Shown: one piece after another, positions 7,086 through 14,597 of the stretch | Numbering within the stretch: position 1 is the first letter of the stretch | Layout: each line of letters begins with the position of its first letter | Origin: Fimimonas sp963619835 | Lineage (GTDB): Bacteria > Bacillota > Clostridia > Christensenellales > CAG-314 | DNA length: 14,655 nucleotides | NCBI GenBank assembly: GCA_963619835.1 | Contig: CAVEYD010000029.1 | Location: forward strand, 1-14,655 | Reading direction: 5' to 3' | The notes under the pieces: generated by a model | What the model saw: only the letters and a program-made list of their open reading frames with translations | The model's database searches: none | Told to the model about the DNA's origin: nothing | Made by a program: the position numbers and the translations under genes

Positions 7086-8399
7086 ATGAATTCTTTCAGA
7101 GGCGGAAAGCATGTTCCCGACCGCAAAGAAATCTGTCAAAACAAAGCAATCGAGGAGATGCCGATTGTTTCCGACTACTACGTCAATTTGTCGCAACACA
7201 TAGGCAAACCGGCACAATTGTGCGTGGAAATCGGCGAAACTGTCAGCGAAGGTCAACTAATTGCTTCGGCAAGCGGACTTATATCGGCAAACATTCATTC
7301 CCCCGTAGGCGGAAAAATTGTCGAAGTGGTAAAACGCAAAAATTCGCTCGGAGTTTTGGTTGACCACGTTCACATTAAACCGAGCGGAAACGTTGAAGTA
7401 CAAACAATGCCGGTACTTGAATGTCCCTCTCAAAAAGATATCGTGCAACGTATTGGCGATGCAGGTATCGTAGGTATGGGCGGTGCAGGTTTCCCAACGG
7501 CAGTCAAGCTTCAACCCAAGGAAATTGTCGATGTCCTTGTTGTAAACGCAGCCGAGTGCGAACCTTACTTAAATTGCGACAATCGTTTGCTTATCGAACG
7601 TACCGAAGATTTTGTTCTCGGTGTACGTCTTGTAGCGCAAGCGTTAGGCGTGCAAAAAGTTTTCATCGGTTTAGAGGCAAACAAACCTCAAGCTTATGCG
7701 GCACTAATGGGTGTTGACGGAGTGGTTGCCGAGCGCCAACCCGCACGTGACAACGATATAATCGTAAAATTGCTTGCCCCCAAGTACCCTCAAGGTGCGG
7801 AAAAAATGCTTATTTATGCTTGCACAAAACGTAAAGTTCCAACCGGACAGCTTCCGGCATCCGTAGGTTGCGTGGTAATCAACGTTTCAACATGCATTGC
7901 TGTTTACGATGCAGTTGTAAAAGGACTTCCTCTTTACAAACGTGTTATGACCATTTCCGGTCAAGGTATCAAAAATCCTCGCAATATGCTTGTTCGTATA
8001 GGTACGCCCTTGTCGGATATTGTCGAATTTTGTGACGGACTAACCGACAACACAATCAAGCTTGTCAGCGGCGGACCTATGATGGGACGTTCTCTCATCG
8101 ATACCGATGTCGCAACAACCAAAACGGACAGCGGATTTTTGGCACTAACCGACGAGGAAACAAACGGACTAATGCCTTCACCGTGCATACATTGCGGACG
8201 TTGCGTAGAAGTTTGCCCAATGCGCCTATCTCCCTTGTACATAGATTTTTACACCAAGGCAGGCGATTATGACACGGCAGTCAAGTATGGTGCGCTAAAT
8301 TGTTTTGAATGTGGATCTTGTGCGTATGTTTGTCCTGCAAGACGTCCTATTGTTCAAAGCGTAAGACTTACAAAACAAAAAATAAAGGAGAAAAAGTAG
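7086..8399 (+). CDS. rnfC: Rnf complex subunit C, NADH-binding iron-sulfur protein
   Basis: A 437-residue peripheral subunit of the Rnf ferredoxin:NAD+ oxidoreductase, where NAD(H) is bound and electrons enter or leave the complex. The N-terminal third contains the barrel-sandwich part (ISANIHSPVGGKIVE, 66-80). GMGGAGFPT (130-138) followed by NAAECEPYL (154-162) is the flavin/NADH-binding core shared with the NuoF family. Two four-cysteine 4Fe-4S motifs follow: CIHCGRCVEVCP (367-378) and CFECGSCAYVCP (406-417). The C-terminus stops soon after, without the long alanine-rich tail of proteobacterial RnfC. The ATG at 7086 is chosen because AAAGGAG lies at 7071-7077; a TTG at 7080 would be too close. 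It is the first gene of rnfCDGEAB, the usual clostridial order, with the next start two bases after its stop codon. Confidence 0.95.
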   Translation: MNSFRGGKHVPDRKEICQNKAIEEMPIVSDYYVNLSQHIGKPAQLCVEIGETVSEGQLIASASGLISANIHSPVGGKIVEVVKRKNSLGVLVDHVHIKPSGNVEVQTMPVLECPSQKDIVQRIGDAGIVGMGGAGFPTAVKLQPKEIVDVLVVNAAECEPYLNCDNRLLIERTEDFVLGVRLVAQALGVQKVFIGLEANKPQAYAALMGVDGVVAERQPARDNDIIVKLLAPKYPQGAEKMLIYACTKRKVPTGQLPASVGCVVINVSTCIAVYDAVVKGLPLYKRVMTISGQGIKNPRNMLVRIGTPLSDIVEFCDGLTDNTIKLVSGGPMMGRSLIDTDVATTKTDSGFLALTDEETNGLMPSPCIHCGRCVEVCPMRLSPLYIDFYTKAGDYDTAVKYGALNCFECGSCAYVCPARRPIVQSVRLTKQKIKEKK

Positions 8400-8401
8400 C
8401 A

Positions 8402-9406
8402 ATGAAATATATTTATAGCGGTTCTCCTCAAATAAAAACAAGTCTCAGTACCAAAAAAATCATGATGCAAGTTTGCATCGCACTTTTGCCTTCATGCATC
8501 GTAGGTTGCGTGTATTTTGGTTGGAGTGCCCTTCTTATTCTTGCAATAGCAACTGCCTCGGCAGTTGTGGCAGAAGTGGTTTACAGGCTATGTAGCAAAG
8601 TTCCGTTCAAACAGGTAATTGCCGAGTTCGATTTTACCTCGGTTGTAACAGGCTTGCTTGTCGGAATGAATGCCTACAGCACATCAAAATGGTATGCAGT
8701 GATGCTTGCAAGCATTTTTGCGATAGTTGTTGTAAAAATGTTGTTTGGCGGAACAGGAAAAAATATTGCAAATCCGGCAATTGTCGGCAGAATTTTTGCA
8801 TTTATATCATTCGGTGCTGCTTTTGGCGGAACAATCACCGGTGACGAACTTGTTTCACCAATCAGCGGACAAAGTTGCTTTGCAACAGTCGATACGGCAA
8901 AAGTCGGTGCAACCCCCCTTCAAGCGTTGTACGGAGATGCAACCAACAATCTTACAATTGTTGATATGTTGCTCGGCACCGGCATGTACGGAGCTATCGG
9001 TGAGGTTTGCAAAGTTGCACTTATTATCGGCGGAATTTATCTTGTTGCCGTAAAGGTGCTAAACTTCCGTTGGCCTCTTGTCTACATTGCAGTTTGCGGA
9101 CTTACCACAGTTGCACTTAACGGATTCGATTTCAGTTTATTCTTGCCTTCAATTTTAAGTGGCGGACTTATTCTCGGAGCAATATTCATGGCAACCGACT
9201 ATGTAACAACCCCCACAACAAAACTCGGCAACTATATTTATTTTATTTTCCTCGGTGTGCTTACGGCAATTTTACGACAAGCCACCAAGGGCGAAACTGT
9301 TTCGTTTGCGATATTGCTTGGCAACTTGGTAGTACCTCTCATTGACATTTTCGTTAAGCGCAAGCCGTTTGGCGCTCGCTTAAACAAGGAGGCACGCAAT
9401 GGCTGA
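8402..9406 (+). CDS. rnfD: Rnf complex subunit D, FMN-binding membrane protein
   Basis: A 334-residue integral membrane subunit related to NqrB, carrying electrons across the membrane and part of the ion-pumping core. Hydrophobic helices occur at about residues 20-60, 80-112, 126-142, 202-240 and 245-316. The covalent FMN site is the GAT of DTAKVGATPLQAL (164-176), with Thr171 the expected attachment residue; the position before GAT is Val where Ser or Thr is usual. GKNIANPA (119-126) and FMATDYVTTPTT (262-273) are family blocks. The ATG at 8402 has AAAGGAG at 8384-8390, inside the end of rnfC. A frame open from 8309 lies inside rnfC and is not a start. Its last eight bases overlap rnfG, which suggests coupled translation. 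Confidence 0.94.
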   Translation: MKYIYSGSPQIKTSLSTKKIMMQVCIALLPSCIVGCVYFGWSALLILAIATASAVVAEVVYRLCSKVPFKQVIAEFDFTSVVTGLLVGMNAYSTSKWYAVMLASIFAIVVVKMLFGGTGKNIANPAIVGRIFAFISFGAAFGGTITGDELVSPISGQSCFATVDTAKVGATPLQALYGDATNNLTIVDMLLGTGMYGAIGEVCKVALIIGGIYLVAVKVLNFRWPLVYIAVCGLTTVALNGFDFSLFLPSILSGGLILGAIFMATDYVTTPTTKLGNYIYFIFLGVLTAILRQATKGETVSFAILLGNLVVPLIDIFVKRKPFGARLNKEARNG

Positions 9407-9968
9407 GAAAAAACTTTTTAATCAAGCGCTAAAAACGATTTTGATTTTAGTAATTATTTGTCTTATTTGTTCACTATTGCTTGCTTTGGCAAAGGACATT
9501 TTCACTGTTTCCGATGAGGAAAAGTTCAATCGTTCCATGAAAAAGATTTACGGAGATTCTTTCCAAAAGGAATGTGACGTGGAAGTGGTTGCCGACGATA
9601 CTTTAACAAAAGGCACTGTCTTGTCGATAGTCAAGGCAACCGACGGCGGTTACGTAATTGAAGTTAAAGGCAATGGCGGTTACAAAAATGGTAGTGTAAC
9701 GCTATATGTCGCATTAAAAACCGATGCCAAAATAAAAGGTTGGGCAATTAAAGAAAGTGTAAACCAATCGTTTGTTTCAAAAATCACCGACGAATATCAA
9801 AAAACTTGGTACATTGCAACCGACGACGTTCAGGAAGGCGCAACAGAATACGACTTAAAATATGCTACGGCAGTCGGAGCAACCTACACAAGTACGGCAA
9901 TCAACAATGCAATCAACACGGCAGTAGATTACATGTGCAATCACTTACGTGTTTCTACAGGTGAGTAA
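9399..9968 (+). CDS. rnfG: Rnf complex subunit G, covalent flavoprotein
   Basis: A 189-residue subunit with one N-terminal membrane helix (about 12-32) and an extracytoplasmic FMN-binding domain; it passes electrons between RnfD and the RnfA/E iron-sulfur site. The flavinylation motif is AVGATYTSTA (158-167), with Thr162 the expected FMN-linked residue. As in RnfD of this window, Val stands where Ser or Thr usually precedes GAT. GGYVIEVKGNGGY (83-95) is the usual strand pair of the FMN-binding fold. The ATG overlaps the end of rnfD by eight bases, with AAGGAGG at 9386-9392. Attachment of FMN needs an ApbE-type transferase, which is not encoded here. Confidence 0.93.
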   Translation: MAEKKLFNQALKTILILVIICLICSLLLALAKDIFTVSDEEKFNRSMKKIYGDSFQKECDVEVVADDTLTKGTVLSIVKATDGGYVIEVKGNGGYKNGSVTLYVALKTDAKIKGWAIKESVNQSFVSKITDEYQKTWYIATDDVQEGATEYDLKYATAVGATYTSTAINNAINTAVDYMCNHLRVSTGE

Positions 9969-9981
9969 GGAGGGAGCAAGA

Positions 9982-10719
9982 ATGAAAAACAACAGATTCA
10001 AAGATATTGCTCTTGACGGGCTACTAAGACAAAACCCAACATTCAAACTTGTACTTGGCACATGTCCCACTCTTGCACTTACAACTGCAGCGGCATCCTG
10101 TTTAGGAATGGGACTTGCGGTAACCTTCGTACTTATTTGTAGCAACGTAATTATCTCTTTACTAAGGTACATCATTCCGGACAAAGTCCGTATTCCCTGC
10201 TTTATCGTAATCATTGCAACTTTTGTTACAATCGTTCGTATGTTTATGGAAGCGTACATGCCTGATATGTACGACAGTTTAGGTGTTTACTTGCCACTTA
10301 TCGTAGTAAACTGTATCATTTTAGGCAGAGCCGAAAGTTTTGCTTCTCACAACCCGGTAGGCGAATCTGCTCTTGACGGATTGTTTATGGGACTCGGCTT
10401 TACTTGTGCGCTTACTCTCATGGGTATTTTCCGTGAAGTACTTGCTTATGGTTCGGTGTTTGGTACGGAAGTTTGGAAAGCTCAACCGCTACTTGACGAA
10501 TTTGGTAATGTAGTTATCAATCCGGAAACCGGACGAGTTGTCTATGGCGAAAAATTCGGTATTGCATTTTTCGGATCGTCCGCCGGTGCTTTTTTGACGT
10601 TCGGTTTGTTTATTGCAGTCTTTACGGCAATCAGCAACGCAGTAGAACGCAAAATGAAGCACGCCCAAGCAAACAAGTTTTCCGCAAAGCTTAGCGAAAC
10701 GGCAAAGGAGGCAGAGTAA
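9982..10719 (+). CDS. rnfE: Rnf complex subunit E, membrane protein
   Basis: A 245-residue integral membrane protein that pairs with RnfA in an inverted arrangement to hold an iron-sulfur centre within the membrane. The conserved cysteines are in GTCPTLA (26-32, Cys28) and VNCIILGRAE (109-118, Cys111). Helices occupy most of residues 22-150 and 195-220. Between REVLAYGSVFG (151-161) and GAFLTFGLF (202-210) lies a hydrophilic stretch (about 162-192: acidic, with NPETGR) longer than in the roughly 200-residue family members I know, and a charged tail ends the protein. The ATG at 9982 has AAGGAGG at 9967-9973 with eight bases between. The gene starts 13 bases after rnfG, and its stop overlaps the rnfA start by one base (TAATG). 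Confidence 0.93.
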   Translation: MKNNRFKDIALDGLLRQNPTFKLVLGTCPTLALTTAAASCLGMGLAVTFVLICSNVIISLLRYIIPDKVRIPCFIVIIATFVTIVRMFMEAYMPDMYDSLGVYLPLIVVNCIILGRAESFASHNPVGESALDGLFMGLGFTCALTLMGIFREVLAYGSVFGTEVWKAQPLLDEFGNVVINPETGRVVYGEKFGIAFFGSSAGAFLTFGLFIAVFTAISNAVERKMKHAQANKFSAKLSETAKEAE

Positions 10720-11372
10720 TGTTATCATTATTAAATAGTGTAAATGTAACATTCCCCGGCAGTGTCGATTTCTTTGCGATACTAATTGCCGCTTTGTTTT
10801 CCAACAACTTTATTTTGGTACAATTTTTAGGAATTTGTCCGTTTTTAGGCGTTTCCAAAAAAATAGACTCGGCTCTCGGTATGGGTATTGCCGTAACGGC
10901 GGTAATGGTGCTTACTTGCGTAGTAACTTATCCGTTGTACGTTTATGTGCTTGTTCCGTTGCAAATAGAGTATCTCGAAATTATTTTGTTCATTTTGGTA
11001 ATTGCCGCGCTTGTTCAAATGCTCGAGATGGCACTCAAAAAGTTTAGCCCGGGACTTTATTCGGCACTTGGTATTTATTTACCGCTTGTAACAACCAACT
11101 GTGCAATACTCGGTATTGCCGAAAGTGTTATTGGCTATACGGCAACAACAACCGGAGCGGTAACAACAGTTGCCATGGCAACAAGCCTTGGCGGTGCGGT
11201 ATTCAGCGGACTTTTCTACGGACTCGGTTTCACTTTGTCAATAGTGTTGCTTTCAGGTTTACGTCAAAAAGTCGACAAGCTCAACATTCCGCAAGCACTC
11301 AGGGGTTTTCCCATCACAATGATTACGGCATGTATCATGGCTATGGCGTTTTACGTTTTCACGTTAATTTAG
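10719..11372 (+). CDS. rnfA: Rnf complex subunit A, membrane protein
   Basis: A 217-residue integral membrane subunit, the partner of RnfE and related to NqrE. About six helices cover nearly the whole length. The cysteines expected to bind the intramembrane iron-sulfur centre are in LGICPFLG (37-44, Cys40) and TNCAILGIAE (126-135, Cys128), the same pattern as in RnfE. KKFSPGLYSALGIYLPL (107-123) is a family block. Translation starts in a TAATG overlap with rnfE, with AAAGGAGG at 10704-10711, so the two are likely coupled and made in equal amounts. Confidence 0.95.
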   Translation: MLSLLNSVNVTFPGSVDFFAILIAALFSNNFILVQFLGICPFLGVSKKIDSALGMGIAVTAVMVLTCVVTYPLYVYVLVPLQIEYLEIILFILVIAALVQMLEMALKKFSPGLYSALGIYLPLVTTNCAILGIAESVIGYTATTTGAVTTVAMATSLGGAVFSGLFYGLGFTLSIVLLSGLRQKVDKLNIPQALRGFPITMITACIMAMAFYVFTLI

Positions 11373-11382
11373 GAGAGTAAAC

Positions 11383-12216
11383 ATGATTACACTTAATTTT
11401 GTTACAATAAATTGGACGTCGCTTGCTATTGCCGTAGGACTCATGGTCGGAGTATCGCTTGTCTTGGGCATACTCATCATGGTAATTTCCAAAGTATGCA
11501 CAGTAAAGGAAGATCCACGCGTAAAAGAAGTAACCGAGCATCTTGCAGGAGCCAATTGCGGAGCTTGCGGATACGCAGGTTGTAGCGGTTTTGCTCAAGC
11601 ACTTGTGGACGGTAATGCAAAGTTAGATTCTTGCGGTCAAACCACGGCAGAAAACAAAATAGAAATTTCCAACATTTTAGGTGTAGCCGTAGACGGTAAC
11701 ACTGAGCCGACGGTTGCGGTAGTAGCTTGTTCGGGCGGAAACAAATGCAACGACAAGTACGATTATCAAGGTTACGGTAATTGCATCAATCAAAATATGC
11801 TTGCCGGCGGACGTAAAGCATGTCAAGCAGGTTGTATGGGTAGCGGAAGTTGTGTGGATGCTTGTCCGTATTTGTGCATCGAGTGTTACGACGGTTACGC
11901 GCATGTCGATCCGGACTTGTGCCGTTCATGTGGGCTTTGCATCCAAACTTGTCCCAAAAAACTCATCAAACGTGTTCCCAAATCGGCAAAAATTTACGTT
12001 GCCTGTTCCACCGAATGTCGCGGAAGGGACGTTATGAATCAATGTCAAGCAGGTTGTATCTCTTGTGGAAAGTGCGAACGCACCTGTCCAAACGGAGCAA
12101 TTCACCTTGTAAACAACGTTCCCATCGTCGATTACGCTAAATGTACCGGTTGCGAACTTTGCTTAAATGCATGTCCTCGTCATTGCATCAAGCACCTTCA
12201 TCCGCAGGACGACTAA
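11383..12216 (+). CDS. rnfB: Rnf complex subunit B, polyferredoxin
   Basis: A 277-residue subunit with one N-terminal membrane anchor (about 12-37) and a cytoplasmic iron-sulfur domain that accepts electrons from reduced ferredoxin. A 4Fe-4S domain comes first: CGACGYAGC (59-67) plus Cys84. A cysteine-rich part then includes CQAGC (147-151) and CVDACP (157-162). Three classical ferredoxin motifs follow: CRSCGLCIQTCP (180-191), CISCGKCERTCP (225-236) and CTGCELCLNACP (254-265). This long form with extra ferredoxin repeats is the clostridial type, suited to several clusters. The ribosome binding site AGGAG overlaps the rnfA stop codon. It is the last gene of the operon, followed by a terminator. 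Confidence 0.95.
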   Translation: MITLNFVTINWTSLAIAVGLMVGVSLVLGILIMVISKVCTVKEDPRVKEVTEHLAGANCGACGYAGCSGFAQALVDGNAKLDSCGQTTAENKIEISNILGVAVDGNTEPTVAVVACSGGNKCNDKYDYQGYGNCINQNMLAGGRKACQAGCMGSGSCVDACPYLCIECYDGYAHVDPDLCRSCGLCIQTCPKKLIKRVPKSAKIYVACSTECRGRDVMNQCQAGCISCGKCERTCPNGAIHLVNNVPIVDYAKCTGCELCLNACPRHCIKHLHPQDD

Positions 12217-12254
12217 AATTTTTTTGCAATCAAAAACTAAAAATAAATAAAAAC

Positions 12255-12290
12255 AAAAAAAGACGCTGTGTTTTCACAAGCGTCTTTTTT
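12255..12290. terminator. Bidirectional terminator between rnfB and fba
   Basis: GACGCT-GTG (12262-12270) pairs with CAC-A-AGCGTC (12275-12284) around TTTT, with one bulged A. The stem is flanked by an A-run on the left and TTTTTT on the right, so it can stop the rnf transcript on the plus strand and the convergent fba transcript on the minus strand. Confidence 0.88.
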
Positions 12291-12301
12291 CTACAATTTT
12301 A

Positions 12302-13237
12302 TTAAGCTTTATTAGCGCTACCAAGCACTTCAATGATCTTACGTTTAACTTCTTCTTTCATCATTGTGCGAGCGTCGCCAAGGTATTGACGTGGGTCAAA
12401 GTGATCGGGATGTTCTGCAAAGTGCTTGCGAACGGCAGCAGTGAAGGACAAACGAAGGTCGCTGTCAATGTTGATTTTGCAAACAGCCATTTGAGCGGCT
12501 TTTCTAAGTTCGCTTTCGGGAATACCGATAGCATCCGGCATGCTTCCGCCAAATTGATTAACAATAGCAACTTTTTCTTGCGGAACACTGCTTGCACCGT
12601 GCAAAACGATGGGGAAGTTAGGCAAACGTTTTCCAACTTCTTCCAAAATATCCAAACGGAGTTTAGGATTTTGACCGGGCTTAAATTTGTATGCGCCGTG
12701 GCTTGTGCCGATTGCAATAGCAAGGCTGTCAATACCGGTAGCGGTAACAAATTCTTGTACTTCGTCGGGGCTTGTAAACAAGGCATCGTCAGCATCAACT
12801 TTAACGTCGTCTTCTACACCTGCAAGCTTACCGAGTTCTGCTTCAACAACTACTCCGTGATCGTGAGCGTACTCAACAACTCTCTTGGTTGTAGCGATGT
12901 TTTCATCCCAAGGTTTACTGCTTGCATCAATCATAACCGACGTAAATCCGCCGTCGATAGAAGCTTTACAAATATCAAAATCTGCGCCGTGGTCAAGGTG
13001 CATAACAATAGGAATATTTGTTGTTTCAACAGCAGCCTGCACAAGGTGCTTAAGGTAAATAGGATTAGCGTATTTACGAGCGCCTGCGGAAACTTGTAGA
13101 ATAACAGGTGAATTGCATTCGTTTGCTGCATCTACAATTGCTTGAATCATTTCCATATTGTTTACGTTAAAAGCACCAATGGCGTAGTGGCCGTCGTAAG
13201 CTTTTTTAAACATCTCTTTGCTTGTTACAAGTGGCAT
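12302..13237 (-). CDS. fba: Fructose-1,6-bisphosphate aldolase, class II
   Basis: A 311-residue zinc enzyme of glycolysis and gluconeogenesis that splits fructose-1,6-bisphosphate into glyceraldehyde-3-phosphate and dihydroxyacetone phosphate. GAFNVNNMEM (21-30) opens the barrel. MHLDHG (79-84) holds catalytic Asp82 and zinc ligand His83. VEAELGKLAG (131-140) precedes the zinc-site loop, IGTSHGAYK (176-184) holds His180, VLHGASSV (211-218) holds His213, and INIDSDLR (255-262) binds the substrate phosphate. The length and DDV-type loop fit the class IIB form of Bacillota; a tagatose-bisphosphate aldolase is a less likely reading. ATG at 13237-13235 follows GGAGG (13250-13246, minus strand). 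It is divergent from gap, whose product uses one of its two products, and convergent with rnfB. Confidence 0.93.
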   Translation of the reverse strand: MPLVTSKEMFKKAYDGHYAIGAFNVNNMEMIQAIVDAANECNSPVILQVSAGARKYANPIYLKHLVQAAVETTNIPIVMHLDHGADFDICKASIDGGFTSVMIDASSKPWDENIATTKRVVEYAHDHGVVVEAELGKLAGVEDDVKVDADDALFTSPDEVQEFVTATGIDSLAIAIGTSHGAYKFKPGQNPKLRLDILEEVGKRLPNFPIVLHGASSVPQEKVAIVNQFGGSMPDAIGIPESELRKAAQMAVCKINIDSDLRLSFTAAVRKHFAEHPDHFDPRQYLGDARTMMKEEVKRKIIEVLGSANKA

Positions 13238-13262
13238 AATAACTTCCTCCGTGTATAAATAG

Positions 13263-13292
13263 ATTTTATGTAAGGCAAAATAGAATTTATAA
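13263..13292 (-). promoter_or_regulatory. Probable fba promoter
   Basis: On the minus strand TTATAA (13292-13287), an 18-base spacer and TAAAAT (13268-13263). The hexamers are only fair, but the layout copies the gap promoter: the same 11-base box lies in the spacer just before the -10. The transcript would start near 13256, with a leader of about 19 bases. Confidence 0.5.
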
Positions 13293-13332
13293 ATTTTTTT
13301 TATTGTATTTGTTTGTCAAACATTTTGCCTTA
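13271..13332. repeat. 11-base inverted repeat shared by the fba and gap promoters
   Basis: TAAGGCAAAAT (13271-13281) and its exact reverse complement ATTTTGCCTTA (13322-13332) are separated by 40 bases, 51 bases centre to centre. Read in the direction of each gene, both are ATTTTGCCTTA and both lie between the -35 and the -10, three bases before the -10 for gap and two for fba. Both lie upstream of the predicted transcript starts, so the pair is more likely a DNA operator than an RNA hairpin. Confidence 0.75.
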
Positions 13333-13341
13333 TGCTATAAT
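13313..13341 (+). promoter_or_regulatory. Strong promoter of gap
   Basis: TTGTCA (13313-13318), a 17-base spacer ending in an extended -10 TGC, then a perfect TATAAT (13336-13341). The start would be near 13348, 78 bases before the ATG. A 13-base palindrome TGTTTGTCAAACA (13310-13322) covers the -35. Confidence 0.88.
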
Positions 13342-13425
13342 ACATTAGGTATTTTACCACAGCCCTTTGTTATTGTAAAGCAAAGAGAAAAAACACAGAC
13401 AAAAATTTTTGGAGGTATACTCACA

Positions 13426-14493
13426 ATGTCAAAGAAAAACGTAAGAGTAGCCATCAACGGCTTTGGACGTATCGGACGTCTTGCTTTTCGTCAAATGTTT
13501 GGTGCAGAAGGATACGAAATCGTAGCCATCAACGACCTTACCAGCCCCAAGATGCTTGCGCATCTATTAAAGTACGACACAGCACAAGGCAACTATGTAG
13601 CAATGGGACACACCGTTTCCTACAAAGATGCAATCTTGGCTGAAGACGGAAAAACAGTTGTAACACCCGGTTCCATCACAGTTGACGGAAAAGAAATCAC
13701 CATTTATGCAGAACCTAAGGCAGTTAACCTTCCTTGGAAACAACTTGCTGTAGACGTAGTTTTGGAATGCACAGGTTTCTATTGCAGCAAAGAAAAGAGC
13801 CAAGCTCACATTGATGCCGGCGCTCGCAAGGTTGTTATTTCCGCTCCTGCAGGAAAAGACCTTCCCACAATCGTTTACGGTGTAAACGAAAAAACACTTT
13901 CTGCTGACGACACAATCATTTCAGCAGCAAGCTGCACAACAAACTGCCTTGCTCCTATGGCAAAAGCACTTAACGACTATGCTCCTATCCAAAGCGGAAT
14001 TATGACAACCGTTCACGCTTACACAGGCGACCAAATGGTTTTGGACGGACCTCACCGCAAGGGTGACCTTCGTCGTGCACGTGCAGCAGCACAAAACATC
14101 GTTCCCAACACAACAGGCGCAGCAAAAGCTATCGGACTTGTTATTCCCGAACTTAACGGCAAACTTATCGGATCCGCTCAACGTGTTCCCGTTTGCACAG
14201 GCAGCACAACAATTCTTGTTGCAGTAGTAAAGGCTAAGGACTTGACCGCTGACGGAATCAATGCTTACATGAAGTCCGTTGCAAATGCTTCCTTCGGCTA
14301 CAACGACGACATGATCGTTTCCAGCGACGTTATCGGAATGCGTTTCGGCAGCTTGTTCGATGCTACACAAACAATGGTTGCAAAGATTGACGACGACACC
14401 TATCAAGTACAAGTTGTTTCTTGGTACGACAACGAAAACAGCTACACTTCACAAATGGTTCGCACAATCAAGTACTTCTCCGAACTTAAGTAA
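13426..14493 (+). CDS. gap: Glyceraldehyde-3-phosphate dehydrogenase, type I
   Basis: A 355-residue cytoplasmic enzyme converting glyceraldehyde-3-phosphate, phosphate and NAD+ to 1,3-bisphosphoglycerate and NADH. The nucleotide-binding fold has INGFGRIGRLAF (10-21), and AINDLT (34-39), with Asp37 where NAD-specific enzymes have the ribose-binding acid. The active site is SAASCTTNCLAP (166-177) with nucleophile Cys170; His197 in TVHAYTGDQ (195-203) is the general base. LDGPHRKGDLRRAR (206-219) and WYDNENSY (333-340) are family blocks. It is about 15-20 residues longer than usual because of extra sequence near 60-85 in the NAD domain. The ATG at 13426 has GGAGG at 13411-13415; a frame open from 13303 has no such signal and starts upstream of the promoter. 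It stands alone, followed by a terminator. Confidence 0.95.
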   Translation: MSKKNVRVAINGFGRIGRLAFRQMFGAEGYEIVAINDLTSPKMLAHLLKYDTAQGNYVAMGHTVSYKDAILAEDGKTVVTPGSITVDGKEITIYAEPKAVNLPWKQLAVDVVLECTGFYCSKEKSQAHIDAGARKVVISAPAGKDLPTIVYGVNEKTLSADDTIISAASCTTNCLAPMAKALNDYAPIQSGIMTTVHAYTGDQMVLDGPHRKGDLRRARAAAQNIVPNTTGAAKAIGLVIPELNGKLIGSAQRVPVCTGSTTILVAVVKAKDLTADGINAYMKSVANASFGYNDDMIVSSDVIGMRFGSLFDATQTMVAKIDDDTYQVQVVSWYDNENSYTSQMVRTIKYFSELK

Positions 14494-14562
14494 TTTCAAC
14501 TACTTAAACTAAAAAAGTTAGTACTGTATTAAATTGCGGTAGTGCAACACATTAAAAAAAGC

Positions 14563-14597
14563 AAAAAGACGGTTTAATTTTAAGCCGTCTTTTTTTG
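14563..14597 (+). terminator. Rho-independent terminator of gap
   Basis: AAAAAGACGG (14563-14572) pairs with CCGTCTTTTT (14585-14594), and the inner TTTAA and TTAAG can extend the stem with one G-U pair. The right arm runs into a row of Ts. The A-rich left side would also let it work on the minus strand. Past it the last 58 bases show nothing I can name. Confidence 0.88.

Noticed and set aside
12386..13099. 237-residue frame antisense to fba
   Set aside because: A shadow of the aldolase gene with no start signal and no recognisable domain.
13369..13389. Hairpin CTTTG/CAAAG in the gap leader
   Set aside because: Only five weak pairs around an 11-base loop with no T-run; not enough for an attenuator or riboswitch.
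13921..14412. 163-residue frame antisense to gap
   Set aside because: Cys/Val-rich shadow produced by the codon bias of a highly expressed gene.
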